Shown: piece by piece, positions 44,211 to 55,080 of the stretch
Position numbering within the stretch: position 1 is the first letter of the stretch
Layout of the letters: each line of letters opens with the position of its first letter
Assembly: GCF_014839805.1 (NCBI RefSeq)
Contig: NC_051140.1
Location: forward strand, 8,639,826 to 8,703,825
Direction: 5' to 3'
Source: Manduca sexta
Taxonomy: Eukaryota; Arthropoda; Insecta; Lepidoptera; Sphingidae
DNA: 64,000 bases
Position numbers and translations under genes: made by a program
Notes under the pieces: model-generated
Database searches by the model: none
Seen by the model: only the letters and a program-made list of their open reading frames with translations
What the model was told of the DNA's origin: nothing

Positions 44211-46022
44211 TGTATATGTATCAACATAGATGCCAATGTCCAACATATAAAATTGGTCAGCATATTTCTATTACATTTTAAGAATTAAATTAAACTCTTC
44301 TAATTAATTCATCACATTTAAACAAATTTACGACTGCTCACCGACTGTCCACGGAGAAATGTACTAATAAATACTGAATAAATTATCAAGATTGCAACCA
44401 TAAAAATCTGTTCATTACAAAGTGCAACGAACTCCGATTTAACGTAGACATTTACTGCTCAATAAAAATTTTCGCCAGTTTCCCACAATTAGGGGAGATA
44501 TCGCCCGGTCTACGTAGCTCAACGTTACGATGCCTCGTGTAATTTGGTTGACTTAATTAATTTCGAGATCACTGTTTACTGCCAATTTCTTGTGTGCTCG
44601 TGAACCTTGTTATTCGGTGAAATGTTTGTCACTTTGTTGTCTTCAGTGTAATTATAGTCTATATTTCTGTGAATTCAACTAGAACTGTGGAATTTGTGAT
44701 TTCGGCGGATGTTACTTTTAGAATACGAGTGCTATTTCATAATTAGAGAAGTAAATGATTCCACATTATATCTTTTATATTATAAGTGCCAAAATATTAT
44801 GCCAATCTTATAATATCTTATAATTGTCAATTTTTTTCGAAAAATTCTAACTAATTTAATAAACATAGAAAAAAGTGCTGATTTTAAGTATGTATGAAAA
44901 TTTGTGACGCAAAAAAGTGTTGCTTAAATCAATTATCCTTTCAAAAGTCGATATAATAATGAGGTTTATATATAAATATTTTAACATACATCAATATTTT
45001 CCATGAAATGTAAAGATAAATGTAAAAATAAAAAAATGAAATGTATTTTTTTTTAGTTGTAACAGTGAATAACTTTATTAAATAATATTTATTACATTGA
45101 TCACAAAATCAAACCTTTCTAGTAAAGAAAATATATTGTCTAAACATTTCACATTATTAATTTGCGTGAAACGATTTTAAAATATATGAAACTGACTCAG
45201 CGACTTTCAATTTTCCCTTTTACCATTATGTTTGCTGCAAACGAATGAATCTTCCGTCGAAAAATGTATGACCATTAAATCTTTGAGGAGACTAAAAAGC
45301 ATTTTAGCAAACATGACATTAATGTCTCGATTAATAGATGTAGTATGAGAATCCATTGCTACAAACAGAGTTAATTAATCTCTCATTCTCGAAGATCCTT
45401 CGTAACAGAATTAGTACGTGTTAATTAAACATTAAGAAATTACAATCGTAAACGTAGACTGATCTCTGTATTAAATTTTAGTTTCGCACCTATATTTAAT
45501 TACCTACTATATTCAAATTTTCAACATTAACATTCAGAAAAAAAATCCTTGCAAGATTCATACAAATCTCACATTCCTTATTCACACTTGGAATGTTACC
45601 AAAAAATAAACTCACTACACCACGCAGATACTTTTGCTAAGTTTCCCAATAAACTCGGAGAATTTACAAGGTACTTACGAATAGTTTCGCAGCGTTAAAT
45701 TCTGTTGTCGCCCTTTTATAGTCAGTCAGGGATGTTTGCGATGACGGTTTTATTGTAATTGATCGAATTGTTAGAATTATTTAAGGTCTAGTTACCATAC
45801 AATCTCGCAAATTACCTATTGAAATAATTGATGATCGAAAAAAAATAATTGCATTGAAAGAACTACGTCAATAAAATTAAAATACGTTGAATATTTTTCG
45901 TATACGACTTACACGTACAAGCTTCGTTTATTATCACTGAATAAACTAACGTCTAGTTTTATATTGTTTTAAATACGGCTAATTTCCTTTTTCGATATAA
46001 ATATATATGAAGTTAAAGTTAA
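44211..46022. other. Unique sequence, no gene confirmed
   Basis: The stretch 44480-44720 is more complex ('gggagatatcgcccggtcta', 'cgtagctcaacgttacgatg', 'gtgctcgtgaaccttg') and could be regulatory. The rest is AT-rich. Confidence 0.35.
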
Positions 46023-46540
46023 TATAATATAATAATATCAGCCCTGTATTACTGTACTGTCCCATTGTTGGGCACTGGTATCCTATACTACTGAGATTGA
46101 TTAGGCCTTAATCCACCACGCTGGCCTAGTGTGGATTGGTAGACATCATACACCCTTGAATATTCCTAATAGAGAATTTCTCCAGTATGCAGGTTTCCTC
46201 ACGATGTTTTCCTTCACCGTTAAGGTGGTAGCTCAAGGTCCATTTTCATACATTTTGTTTCGGCTTTAATCTGGGTAACTAAACAAGTATTGGCAAGTAA
46301 AGAATTTAAATTCACGTCTAGTTAGTGATTAGTTCTCGCAGTTGAAAGAAAAACGTAAAAATAATTAATAATCATGGATATTTCGGCCTTTAAAATGTAT
46401 GAAAATGGACCTTGAGCTACCACCTTAAAGCAAGCGATAATTCACAAAGAATACACACATCATTTTTTAAAAAAGTCACCCTTGGTATTTGAACCTGCGA
46501 TCATTCATCTCGGCAGTCTGTTCCACAACCAACTAGGCTA
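46023..46540 (-). repeat. SINE B, copy 4, interrupted by a TTAA element
   Basis: Minus strand: the head is complementary to 'ccaactaggctatcgct' at 46530, the B-box region to 'atttgaacctgcgatcattc', then the insert, then the 3' half to 'gggctgatattattatatt'. AAGTTAA at 46016-46022 and 46553-46559 may be target-site remnants. The insert position equals that in the 40.6 kb copy. Confidence 0.9.
46224..46424. mobile_element. TTAA-flanked MITE in SINE B (intact copy)
   Basis: The left end ggtggtagctcaaggtcc, continuing 'attttcatacatttt', is matched by the complement of the right end over 33 bases. TTAA lies at 46220-46223 and 46425-46428, while empty SINE B copies carry a single TTAA ('cgctttaacgg'). 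201 bp, no coding capacity. The likely mobiliser is a piggyBac-type transposase, inferred only from the TTAA target. Confidence 0.92.
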
Positions 46541-47345
46541 TCGCTATTTTTTAAGTTAACACGTAACTATTAATATCAATTGATGAAGTTTTGAATACTT
46601 ATTATAGTCCATCTAGACGAAACCAATATCTTAAAATATTTCGTTTTTGTTTTTAATATTAAATTTAGGCGTGAGAAACAGTTCATGACATTTAGTATTT
46701 ACTGTTTTGTTATATGAAAATGAAAATATGAAAATTGAATAATTAATAAGTCATCGCTTTATAGTAACAATATTTACTATGTGACAGTCGATAAATTGAG
46801 CAAGATTAATATTTCTAATAGTCTTTCAACTGCAGGTCCAGTAATAGTTTTCGGAGATGATTTATTAAGCTTGATGAAAGTGAATGTCTAGACTGAGAAA
46901 AACTGGATTGAAAAGGTGAGAAGGATTGCAACAAACAAATGACAGATTCAGACGTTCCAACTGTATAACTACAAGGATCATATTGATAATGTTTTACATT
47001 TATATAGTAAAATTAATTAATAAGAGAATTAATTAAATAAATTGCTTGGTATTCGAGATAATTTTTAAAACAATGGTTGGACATACGCGATATAAACAGG
47101 AAGCTATTATTAAAAATAAGATCTATCTTAGTCAACGCGAACATCGAAAAGTTTTATGAAAATTTTCGCGACACAAAAGTTTTGGCAACGAATCTTGATT
47201 GTTGTCAAACTCAAAAGGGAATTTAATAAAACTTCGTCCAGTGTTTCATCAAGTAGAAGGCATATTTTTATTGAGTAAGGTGCCTGGTCATTAAAAATAC
47301 TTAATATCTAGATTTGTAAGAGATATCACATTTAATGAGCATTTT
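46541..47345. other. AT-rich unique sequence, no gene seen
   Basis: Low-complexity sequence. Nothing recognised. Confidence 0.45.
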
Positions 47346-47495
47346 TTCACAAGTTTCAAGTAAATTTTATTTCAAAGTTATGTTAAACAGCTAATGTGGA
47401 TGGAACTCATTTTATTCCCATTTATTTGGGAGCATAGATTAGATTGTGACTTTTGTATTTAGTCGGTATATACATTTATGTGACGAATAGGTAAT
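47346..47495 (+). repeat. Repeat G, copy 3
   Basis: 'cacaagtttcaagtaaattt', 'ggaactcattttattcccat', 'ttatttgggagcatagatt', 'agattgtgacttttgt', 'catttatgtgacgaatag'. This copy provides the uninterrupted order against which the 13.5 kb hairpin can be judged. Confidence 0.65.
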
Positions 47496-47564
47496 ATTTA
47501 CTCAGAAGTTGTGACGCAGGCCATTAGTGTTCTAAACACGATTTACATGACGCATGTGCATTAC

Positions 47565-47815
47565 ACTTTGCTGGTGGTAGGATATATTGTATATCCGCCT
47601 GGATAGCGACCACCGTACACAAGGTGTTAAAACCCACCATAGTACCCCACGTCAGAGTGTCGCGTTCCGGGATCAGCCTGTGTATATCTGGTTCCAACAG
47701 TCTGGAATAAATGTGTCGACTGCCGAAGATTAATTATCTCTCATCAGTCAGCATTCTATTGGAGCCCACTTCCCTCACCATCAGGTGCAGTGGAAGAGCA
47801 AGTAAAAAAAAATTG
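47565..47815 (+). repeat. Repeat D, copy 5 (full length, with A-rich tail)
   Basis: Plus-strand unit from 'ctggtggtaggatatattg', 'ggatagcgaccaccgtacac', 'aggtgttaaaacccacc', 'gtgtcgcgttccgggatcag', 'atgtgtcgactgccgaag' and 'attatctctcatcagtcagc' to 'ccctcaccatcaggtgcagt' and a poly(A) run at about 47806-47814. The A-tail and the 'accatcagg' motif near the end fix the true direction of family D as that of this copy. Confidence 0.88.
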
Positions 47816-48609
47816 TACTGCGGTTGCATTAAATATGCTAAGTGGTTTGGTTCGTAAGTTGCTATAGGTAAACGATGCTGAAGATCATTGTGTCAAACAA
47901 GAATTCAATTATAATATTTTATAATTTAATTATCATTTTTAATGCAAAGATAATTTATGAAATGAAATAGAATAGTTAGTAGCATGTTTCGGTGCAAAGT
48001 TTTTTAAAATTCCATTATTACAAACGTAGATATTCATTCTTTCTTATACATAATATATTACAAATAAATAGTTAAAATAACTACTGGTACTTGCTAATAA
48101 ATCTACAATACTATACAATAATAATTGTTTAATCAATTTTAATCGCTATAAAACATCTGTCCAAAACTTAATGAACCGTATTGAGGTTGCAATCATTATG
48201 AGTGTTAAATGCCTTTATTATTCAGTATTCTTTGCCCAAAATTTACATAATTCGAAGAAAATCTTGCAAATGAAGTCGTTGTTGACTATTCCGGCAAACT
48301 GGTGCGTAATCAGAAGTTTTTGTGTGGGTTTTTTGATCGTACCAAAAAGGTTTCTTTACAATAAAAATATAAAATGAGTTTGTGGAATGAATTTTTTAGA
48401 CTGGAAAAAGGTCTGGCTTTGTAGAGCTTTTATTTCACAAATTTTGAGATCTACATCAAACAGTCGTACTGTTTATTTTCACTAATTAGTCTCTGTCCAG
48501 GGCATGTATCTCTAGTCCCGTCATACATTAAAATATATGGTAGGATCACTTCTTGTAACAGATAAAGACTTTAAAATTTAAACTTCTACTTATACTTACA
48601 CTTACATAC
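47816..48609. other. AT-rich unique sequence, no gene seen
   Basis: A 68-codon frame at 48171-48377 has no domain. Nothing else noticed. Confidence 0.45.
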
Positions 48610-48750
48610 GTACGATTCGTCTGTCCAAACCACTGATTTCATTTAAATTTGTGCAGAGTAAACTTAGCCCATAAAAACGGACAAAGACTGTTTTTATCCC
48701 GGGAAAGTAAATAGCGGAACTTTTTCACACGATCGGATTGGCGAGCAAAC
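48610..48750. repeat. LINE-tail repeat, degraded
   Basis: 'tttatcccgggaaagtaaat', 'agcggaactttttcacacg' and 'attggcgagc' resemble the 'tttatcccgggaaaatt...ccacgcgggcgaagc' end region. Low similarity, approximate limits. Confidence 0.4.
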
Positions 48751-49138
48751 GGTAGTATTAAATAGTTATTAAGACCATATACTCCTCTACTAACCCAATG
48801 TATTAATATTTTTATAGCTCAACAGACTATTCGTTGTAAACTATATTAATTTATATGTAAGGAAACTTGTATAGGAACACAAGTGGGTTCCCCATATCTC
48901 TGCCTAAATGCGCGACTGTATAAATTTTACCTTGGGAGAAAATAAATTATTTAAAGTCGTATTATAGCAACCTAAGCTAACGCTTTTATATTGGAAAATA
49001 AACTTTTGCTATAAAGGATTGTATTTTTAACCGTTGATATTGTATTTGGAAAATTATCGAATAACTTTTATTATGGGTTATCAGTTAGAATCCTTGATCC
49101 TTCGGAAATCCAGTAGACTTAGAAAGACTTTAGTCAAT
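48751..49138. other. AT-rich spacer
   Basis: No repeat or exon recognised. Confidence 0.4.
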
Positions 49139-49402
49139 GGCAGGTCTCTCATATATGAGAGTCCACCTGGATAGGTATCCTCGTAATGTCTATTTCTGCC
49201 GCCAAGCAGCAGTGTGTAATCACTGTTGTGTTCCGGCTTGAAGGACATTGTAGCCAGTGTCTGGACATAAGACTTAACATCTCATGTCTCAGGATGGCGA
49301 GCGCAGTGGAATACCAAACAATACTTTGTGATTCAAGGTGTTGGATGGTGTTTCTATTATTTATGGGCGGTCGTTTCGTCATTCAAAGAAATAAAAAAAA
49401 GA
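49139..49402 (+). repeat. Repeat A, copy 4 (full length)
   Basis: Begins 'ggcaggtctctcatatatg', with the palindrome CTCATATATGAG, then 'ctgccgccaagcagcagtg', 'gttccggcttgaaggacatt', 'gtctcaggatggcgagcgc', 'ttatgggcggtcg' and an A-rich end. It lacks the 'aactactg' step after 'gccagtgt' and much of the 'cgcttaccatcagg' segment. Frames on both strands here are repeat-derived. Confidence 0.9.
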
Positions 49403-51236
49403 AAGATTTATTCAATACTTTTGCTTGTTGTTCACGCTTTAGTTACTGAGCTATAGCTCCTTGCTTTATAAAGCATAAATTTATAATTTTTAACACCGCA
49501 TTTTATTCGTGATCAATTTATTCTGAATATTCAATTATTAAAACTGTAACCATCGCATATCTATACAGCTACACATTATGCAAAAAGGGTTAAATTCATC
49601 GTGGCGACCGGACGGTACTTAGTAAGTTTTCCTAGCTTCTGTGGTTACATAGAGCATATTTTTTCAACCTTTTTTATGGGAGAAAAAGGTTAACGACTTG
49701 TTTGTTTCAAAGTTTGAAGTGTGGCTATTTGGGGCGTTGACGTAAAGAACACAACTTAAGCCTACTTTTTCTTGACATTTTCGTGTCGATAGTTTATAAA
49801 TATGCAATTTTACGAACTGATTCTGAAAGAATAACCCTTAATGAACAACAACTGCTTAAATTCCAGTTATTCTATTGACAGATTTCATTATATTGACTTA
49901 TTTGGCAAAGATGAAAATTTTAAAATTATTTTTTTTTAAATTATACATAGGTAGGTATAGGTGTTAATGGGTTTTTAACTAAATAATTTCTGATAAACTG
50001 TATTGAAATAACTACATATTTAGTTACGTAGGCGCAATTTTATACAATATCAATTGGTACCTAATGTGTCCGAGGAATATTCCATTACACATATACCTAC
50101 ATACATTATATTTTAACTATTCTCGTCTAATACAGTGGGAGGGAAATTAAAGCGATATATCATCAGCATCATGTCACGAGATTACAATAGAGAAATAATG
50201 CGCGTGGCCTTAGTCGTGTCAGTCTAGACTGTGGGAAGCTTGATGGGTATATTAAATCACCACAGGTTTCGATATTCAATACTTACTCCTTAATCGATAG
50301 TTGGTAACAAATGTATATCTAACGAATATTTAAGTAGATCCTTTATAAAATCGAAAATATTAATTTATGGTTGAATAGCAAAGTGATGACCTATCAATTA
50401 ATACAATTATGTTTAAATCTACAACAGTGTATAAACGCCAGAAGATTTCAAGAGCGAAAAAGAATTATAAAATTTTAATCCCGTTTTTTTTTTATTTATT
50501 AACCTTACCAGCGTTTATCCCACCAATGCATACAAACTAACATAAAATGAATAGCATAAAGTATGATTTACTATTACAGGTAAACACCACATGCAAAATT
50601 GTTTAACAATAATCTGAAAACGATTTTGATCTCAATAACGGAGGCGGTAATGTTACGCGATAACTAAACATTCATAATAAAGATAATTCTGCGAGTCTTG
50701 TACTAAGCTTAAGTATCTCAAAGTTTTAAACAACGTTAATGCAACGCAACAATTTCATCGAAGAAATAAATAGATTTAATATGACTAGTATCAAATCTCA
50801 TCTACACTTATATGAAAATATCGATCTCTAAAATAAAATCGTTAGTAATAAAAAGGCCAAGCAACCCATAACCATACACTTACAGTCGTAAAGACGTCGA
50901 AAGTTTTATGAAAACTAAATGAAAACCAATTTGCCATTAAATTTTACAATTGTTTTTAAAATGTATACGATAATTCTTCTCGATACGGATCAATAGGGAA
51001 GACGAAATGTTGGCATCACTCCAAACGTATCCTCAAACCTTTAAAGTTTGGTAATAGAAAACCGATTTGTGATGCTTTGTGCATACATTTAGCCGGAGTT
51101 GTTTAAAAACTTAGAAAAAGAGCACTCTGTAAATTTTTTGAAGATTAGATATTAATATATTCTTTTCGGTGTTCCTCCTTCTTAGTTATATGTCTGTATA
51201 ATTTTTTTTTTAGTTTTTATGTTATTTACTAATATA
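49403..51236. other. AT-rich unique sequence, no gene seen
   Basis: A patch at 49595-49660 ('atcgtggcgaccggacggta') and one at 50200-50240 are slightly GC-richer. Nothing identified. Confidence 0.4.
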
Positions 51237-51485
51237 CTCATATGTGAGAGTCCATTTCTGACGCCAAGCAGCAGCGTGTAGTCACTGTTGTGTTCCGGTT
51301 TGAAGGACATTGTAGCCAGTGTAACTACTGTACATAATAAGACCTAACATCTCATGTCTCAGGATGGCGAACCCAGTTGAATACTTTGTAATTCAAGGTG
51401 TTGGGTGGTGTTTCCACTGTTTATGGGCGGTCGTATGCTTACCATCAGGAAAACGGCAAGCTCGTCTCGTCATTCTAAGCAAAAT
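51237..51485 (+). repeat. Repeat A, copy 5
   Basis: Starts 'ctcatatgtgagagtcc', skips about 25 bases of the 5' region found in the 49.1 kb copy, then continues 'gacgccaagcagcagcgtg', 'tgtgttccggtttgaagg', 'ctaacatctcatgtctcagg', 'ggcggtcgtatgcttaccat', 'caggaaaacggcaagctcg'. A deletion removes 'ccaaacaata' in the middle. Confidence 0.88.
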
Positions 51486-53200
51486 ATATTTAAAACTCGT
51501 AGCAATGTCAAAAAATTAAAACCACAACAATTAAAATATCTTTTTAATTTTAGATGTCGACATTAGATATTAAATGGTTTTAAACATAATCGAATACACA
51601 ATATAAATTATTGTTGAACACAACATTCTTGAAAACATTAATCTTAAAATAACAAATGACTACGTAAACGTGCGTCAGTAAGGACTTAGCTTTGATAAAT
51701 CGCCAGAATTTAAACTTTACAACTTTCGAGTCTCGACAACTTAAAATATAGTTCAAGTTAAATTGTTTCGGTATCCAATTCGATGAATGTGGTTTGAAGC
51801 GATGGATTTATGTTGTCGGATTTTGTAGTACTCTCTTTCTTGTTTAATAAGGTTCAAAATCGGTAGTGATTGTCTTAAAGCGTTAACGGAACTAAAGATC
51901 ATGCGCTGAGGGATTAATTGGGTTCAACTTGCTACAGAACATTAGAAGATCAATCCAGAATACGCACAAAAGAAATTAACCTTACTGTAATACAACATAG
52001 TTATCTCATAACATAGTGCCGAGTTTTAAAAATATCAGCATAAGCATTAAAGGTATAAATGTCGACAATCAAGAATAACATTAAAAATGCATCAAAACGA
52101 TAAAATCACCCGTGCTTTCTCTTAGTAATAAAACGTTGGAAGGTATCCAATCATAGTCTGTGTGCATTTGGGTTTGCAATAAAATATTTTAATCCTTTTA
52201 TTTGTGTCATTCCACGCAGCAATTATTTTTGTTAAGTACCAATAAAGCTTTCAAGTGGGACAGTTCTTTCGAATTGCCCTTTCTTTAATATAAAAGTTAA
52301 TTTAACGTTTCGAGAAGTTAGACAAAAGGTAAAATTATTGTGTCTAATGATATATATAATGAAAGTGTTTGTTGCAATGTGGATTCAGTAATCTGAGAAA
52401 AATAATACCATATTGTATGTTTTTCAAGCCTCTTTCACAGTGTAGGTAAACAAAAGAGTACAAAATGCATTAATCGTCTTATACGTTAACTGCCGGATCA
52501 CTATACTCAACATTATGGAAAAGGCCCTTAATGATTTATTATAGTTACTCATTTTGAGGGTGTTTGGGCGAGTTTGTACTCCAGTCTTCAGAAAACATTA
52601 TTTACAAGTCATCAGTCGTCACATTGTGATCTTAATCCAATCTGCCATTCCACAAATAAGACAATAAACCGTACTATCTGTTCAATTGGTGCTGCACACC
52701 ACAATATCGTAATGGTGCGGTCGCCCCGGGCTAGCCGGATATCTCTTGTCCCGAGGCGTAACGGCGGGAACAAGGTCAAGCCGGCCATGACAGTCATACA
52801 TGTTTCGTTCGACGAACCCGATAAAGACATTAAAGACAGCTGTGGTGTAGTTCCAAGATTTTTGAAATAATTCCAATTGATCAAATTGTCGTATTATGGT
52901 CACTTTCATTGAATATATGTGTTGACTTTAATTGACATAATTCTGACTTAATATGATTCATGGTTTATACCTCTGAGCTTTTACCTTAGTGACGTTTGTG
53001 TTTTGCCAATTCTTATTGATTTTAATTTGCTGTTCATGACGAAACTACATTAACTAACTAGCATAAAATGTTGAAGATTGTAATTGATTAAATTATAACA
53101 TTAGTCCGGGAATGAGAAGTGATAGGTTGAGAGGCGAATAAAATAATTCACTTGTGCAATGGAATATAAAACTATGAATAACATCAGTTATTTTATTCCA
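51486..53200. other. Unique sequence with one GC-rich, coding-like block
   Basis: Mostly AT-rich. The block at 52574-52884 is listed separately. Confidence 0.4.
52574..52884. other. GC-rich block with long frames on both strands, unidentified
   Basis: About 300 bases, densest around 52715-52815 ('cggtcgccccgggctagccg', 'gtcccgaggcgtaacggcgg', 'aaggtcaagccggccatgac'), in otherwise AT-rich DNA. The plus strand is open for 98 codons (contains SFDEPDKDIKDSCGVVPRFLK near its end) and the minus strand for 90. I recognise no family. It could be an exon, a pseudo-exon, an element of foreign base composition, or conserved regulatory DNA. Confidence 0.25.
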
Positions 53201-53402
53201 ACTTGCTGGTGGTAGAATATATTTTATATCCGCCCGGAGAGCGACCACTGTACACAAGGTGTTAAAACCCGTCATAGTGGTCCACATAAGTGTGTCGCGT
53301 TTGTGGATCAGCTTGTATATCCGGTTCCAACAGGCCGACATAATTGTACCGACTGCCGAAGGGTATCTCTCGACAATCGACATCCTATTGGAACTCCACA
53401 CA
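53201..53402 (+). repeat. Repeat D, copy 6 (3'-shortened)
   Basis: 'acttgctggtggtagaat', 'tatattttatatccgcccgg', 'gtgttaaaacccgtcatag', 'atccggttccaacaggccga', 'ctctcgacaatcgacatcc', then 'tattggaactccacac' where the usual 3' end is missing. The 112-codon minus-strand frame across it is repeat-derived. Confidence 0.87.
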
Positions 53403-54736
53403 TATGAAAAAAGATACAAATTTATCAACATATTATCATAGAAAAACTTTTAGCCGTAATCTACCGATGATACCGGATTATAGAAACTTTGGTGAAAACA
53501 TCGATATATATGTATATAGGTACTACGTATATACGTCAATGACCACAATTGAGTTGATACTGCCATCCTGTGTTGATTAAAAAATACATACGATTGGTTG
53601 CTTAAGGTCAATTGTAATGCCCTTTTTCGTTTATTATTATTTATTTCCAAAATTAAGTTAAATCGTATTATTACCAACGATTATATTTTTAAGGTATAAA
53701 ATTTAATACTTTTACAGCCTGGCAGTTCTACAAAGGTCAACAATTATTGTTTTAAAGGTGAAGTGCGGGTAAAATTATGGAGCCAATTTTGTTCTCCTTT
53801 GGGTTCTTAGATATTCTTTCTTGTAAGTTAAAGTGATAATGTCTTCAAAAGGAACAATGGAACCATATAAGTTTGACAGCTCTAGGGCTAAAATTTGCTT
53901 GACACAAAAAAAATATGTTTTCTTCTGCCTTTTCATGTTTCTATACATAGTTATAGTTCAAGTAACCGTATTCGAAGTTGTCTTTTACTTCCTACCTAAT
54001 GTGTGACACAAAAAAGGTGTTTGCATCGGTTGTTACTTGATAGAAGTAATCGTTCAATGGATCTAGATGAAATAGGCAACTATTTATCCCGATCAAGTGC
54101 ATAGTGACTTCTTCCAAGTTCTTTTACTCAGACAATGTCGCATGCGAAAGTCACTTCACTAATAAACCTAACGAGTAAAATGCAACACACTCTAAAGAGT
54201 ATTTCAGTTTCCCTTACATTTGAAACCTTACATTGAATTTCAAAGGCCCTATGTAAAGTCTGATCCCTCAGGCAATCAATAGATACCTATTACACGTTCC
54301 ATATACGTATTGACAATTTACCAAAGAGCTATATAACCTCTTAAGGTTACGACGACAAGATACGAGGTCGATTGACATCAATAGACTTACGAGGCTCAAA
54401 AACGTAAATAACATTTCAAATATAATAAAAAAAAATATGACGATAATATTTTATCAAAATATTGTGAGAAACAGTGATCCTCTCAATAGAGGCTCCAGCC
54501 GTCCATATCCCATCGACTGAATAGAATCATTCCGAGCACAATACACGTTTCGGTGCGTTTGTATAAATGTCTTTCAATAAATTGAAAAAAATCCTTACTT
54601 TTACTCGGTTTTCAAGTGTATGTGACTTTTACGTAATTGATTTTTACGCACTAAAAACTTTTTGATGTTCCTAATGTGTTTGAAGATAATTTGTGTGGAA
54701 GGCGATAACCGAGTAAATAAATAGAATGTCGTTTAT
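53403..54736. other. AT-rich unique sequence, no gene seen
   Basis: Short overlapping frames at 53344-53677 are A/T-coded and domain-free. Nothing else noticed. Confidence 0.45.
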
Positions 54737-55080
54737 TTAGGGTTCCCTACTAAAGGAGTATTAATAGTTTTTTTTTTTTCTCCGTCTGTTAGTCTGACTG
54801 TGATAAAACAAACTTATATGCTAACGCCAGCAAAACATATGACAGTATATATTACGTACCTATGCTTGCATATTTTGCGATTTCAAGAGAATCGAAATTT
54901 GTTAGGTACTTCCCGTTGAAATAGAACGATGAAACGTGGTAGCAGTAATATCTTACAGCACACTATGTTAAGAAAAAAATCTTCTTCATTAATACGTCTT
55001 TATATAATTAGATACCTTACTTACAAATTTGTACAAAACCCTCGATGCGCGAGGCCTGCACCCACTTATCTGGTTCTTTT
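54737..55080 (+). repeat. Repeat K, copy 2 (near full length)
   Basis: Opens 'tttagggttccctactaaag', then 'ttctccgtctgttagtctga', 'ctaacgccagcaaaacatat', 'gcttgcatattttgcgattt', 'caagagaatcgaaatttg', 'ggtacttcccgttgaaatag', and closes 'gtacaaaaccctcgatgcg', 'cgaggcctgcacccactta'. The two ends (gggttcc... and ...aaaaccctcg) mirror each other. A widespread lepidopteran repeat of uncertain class. Confidence 0.75.
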
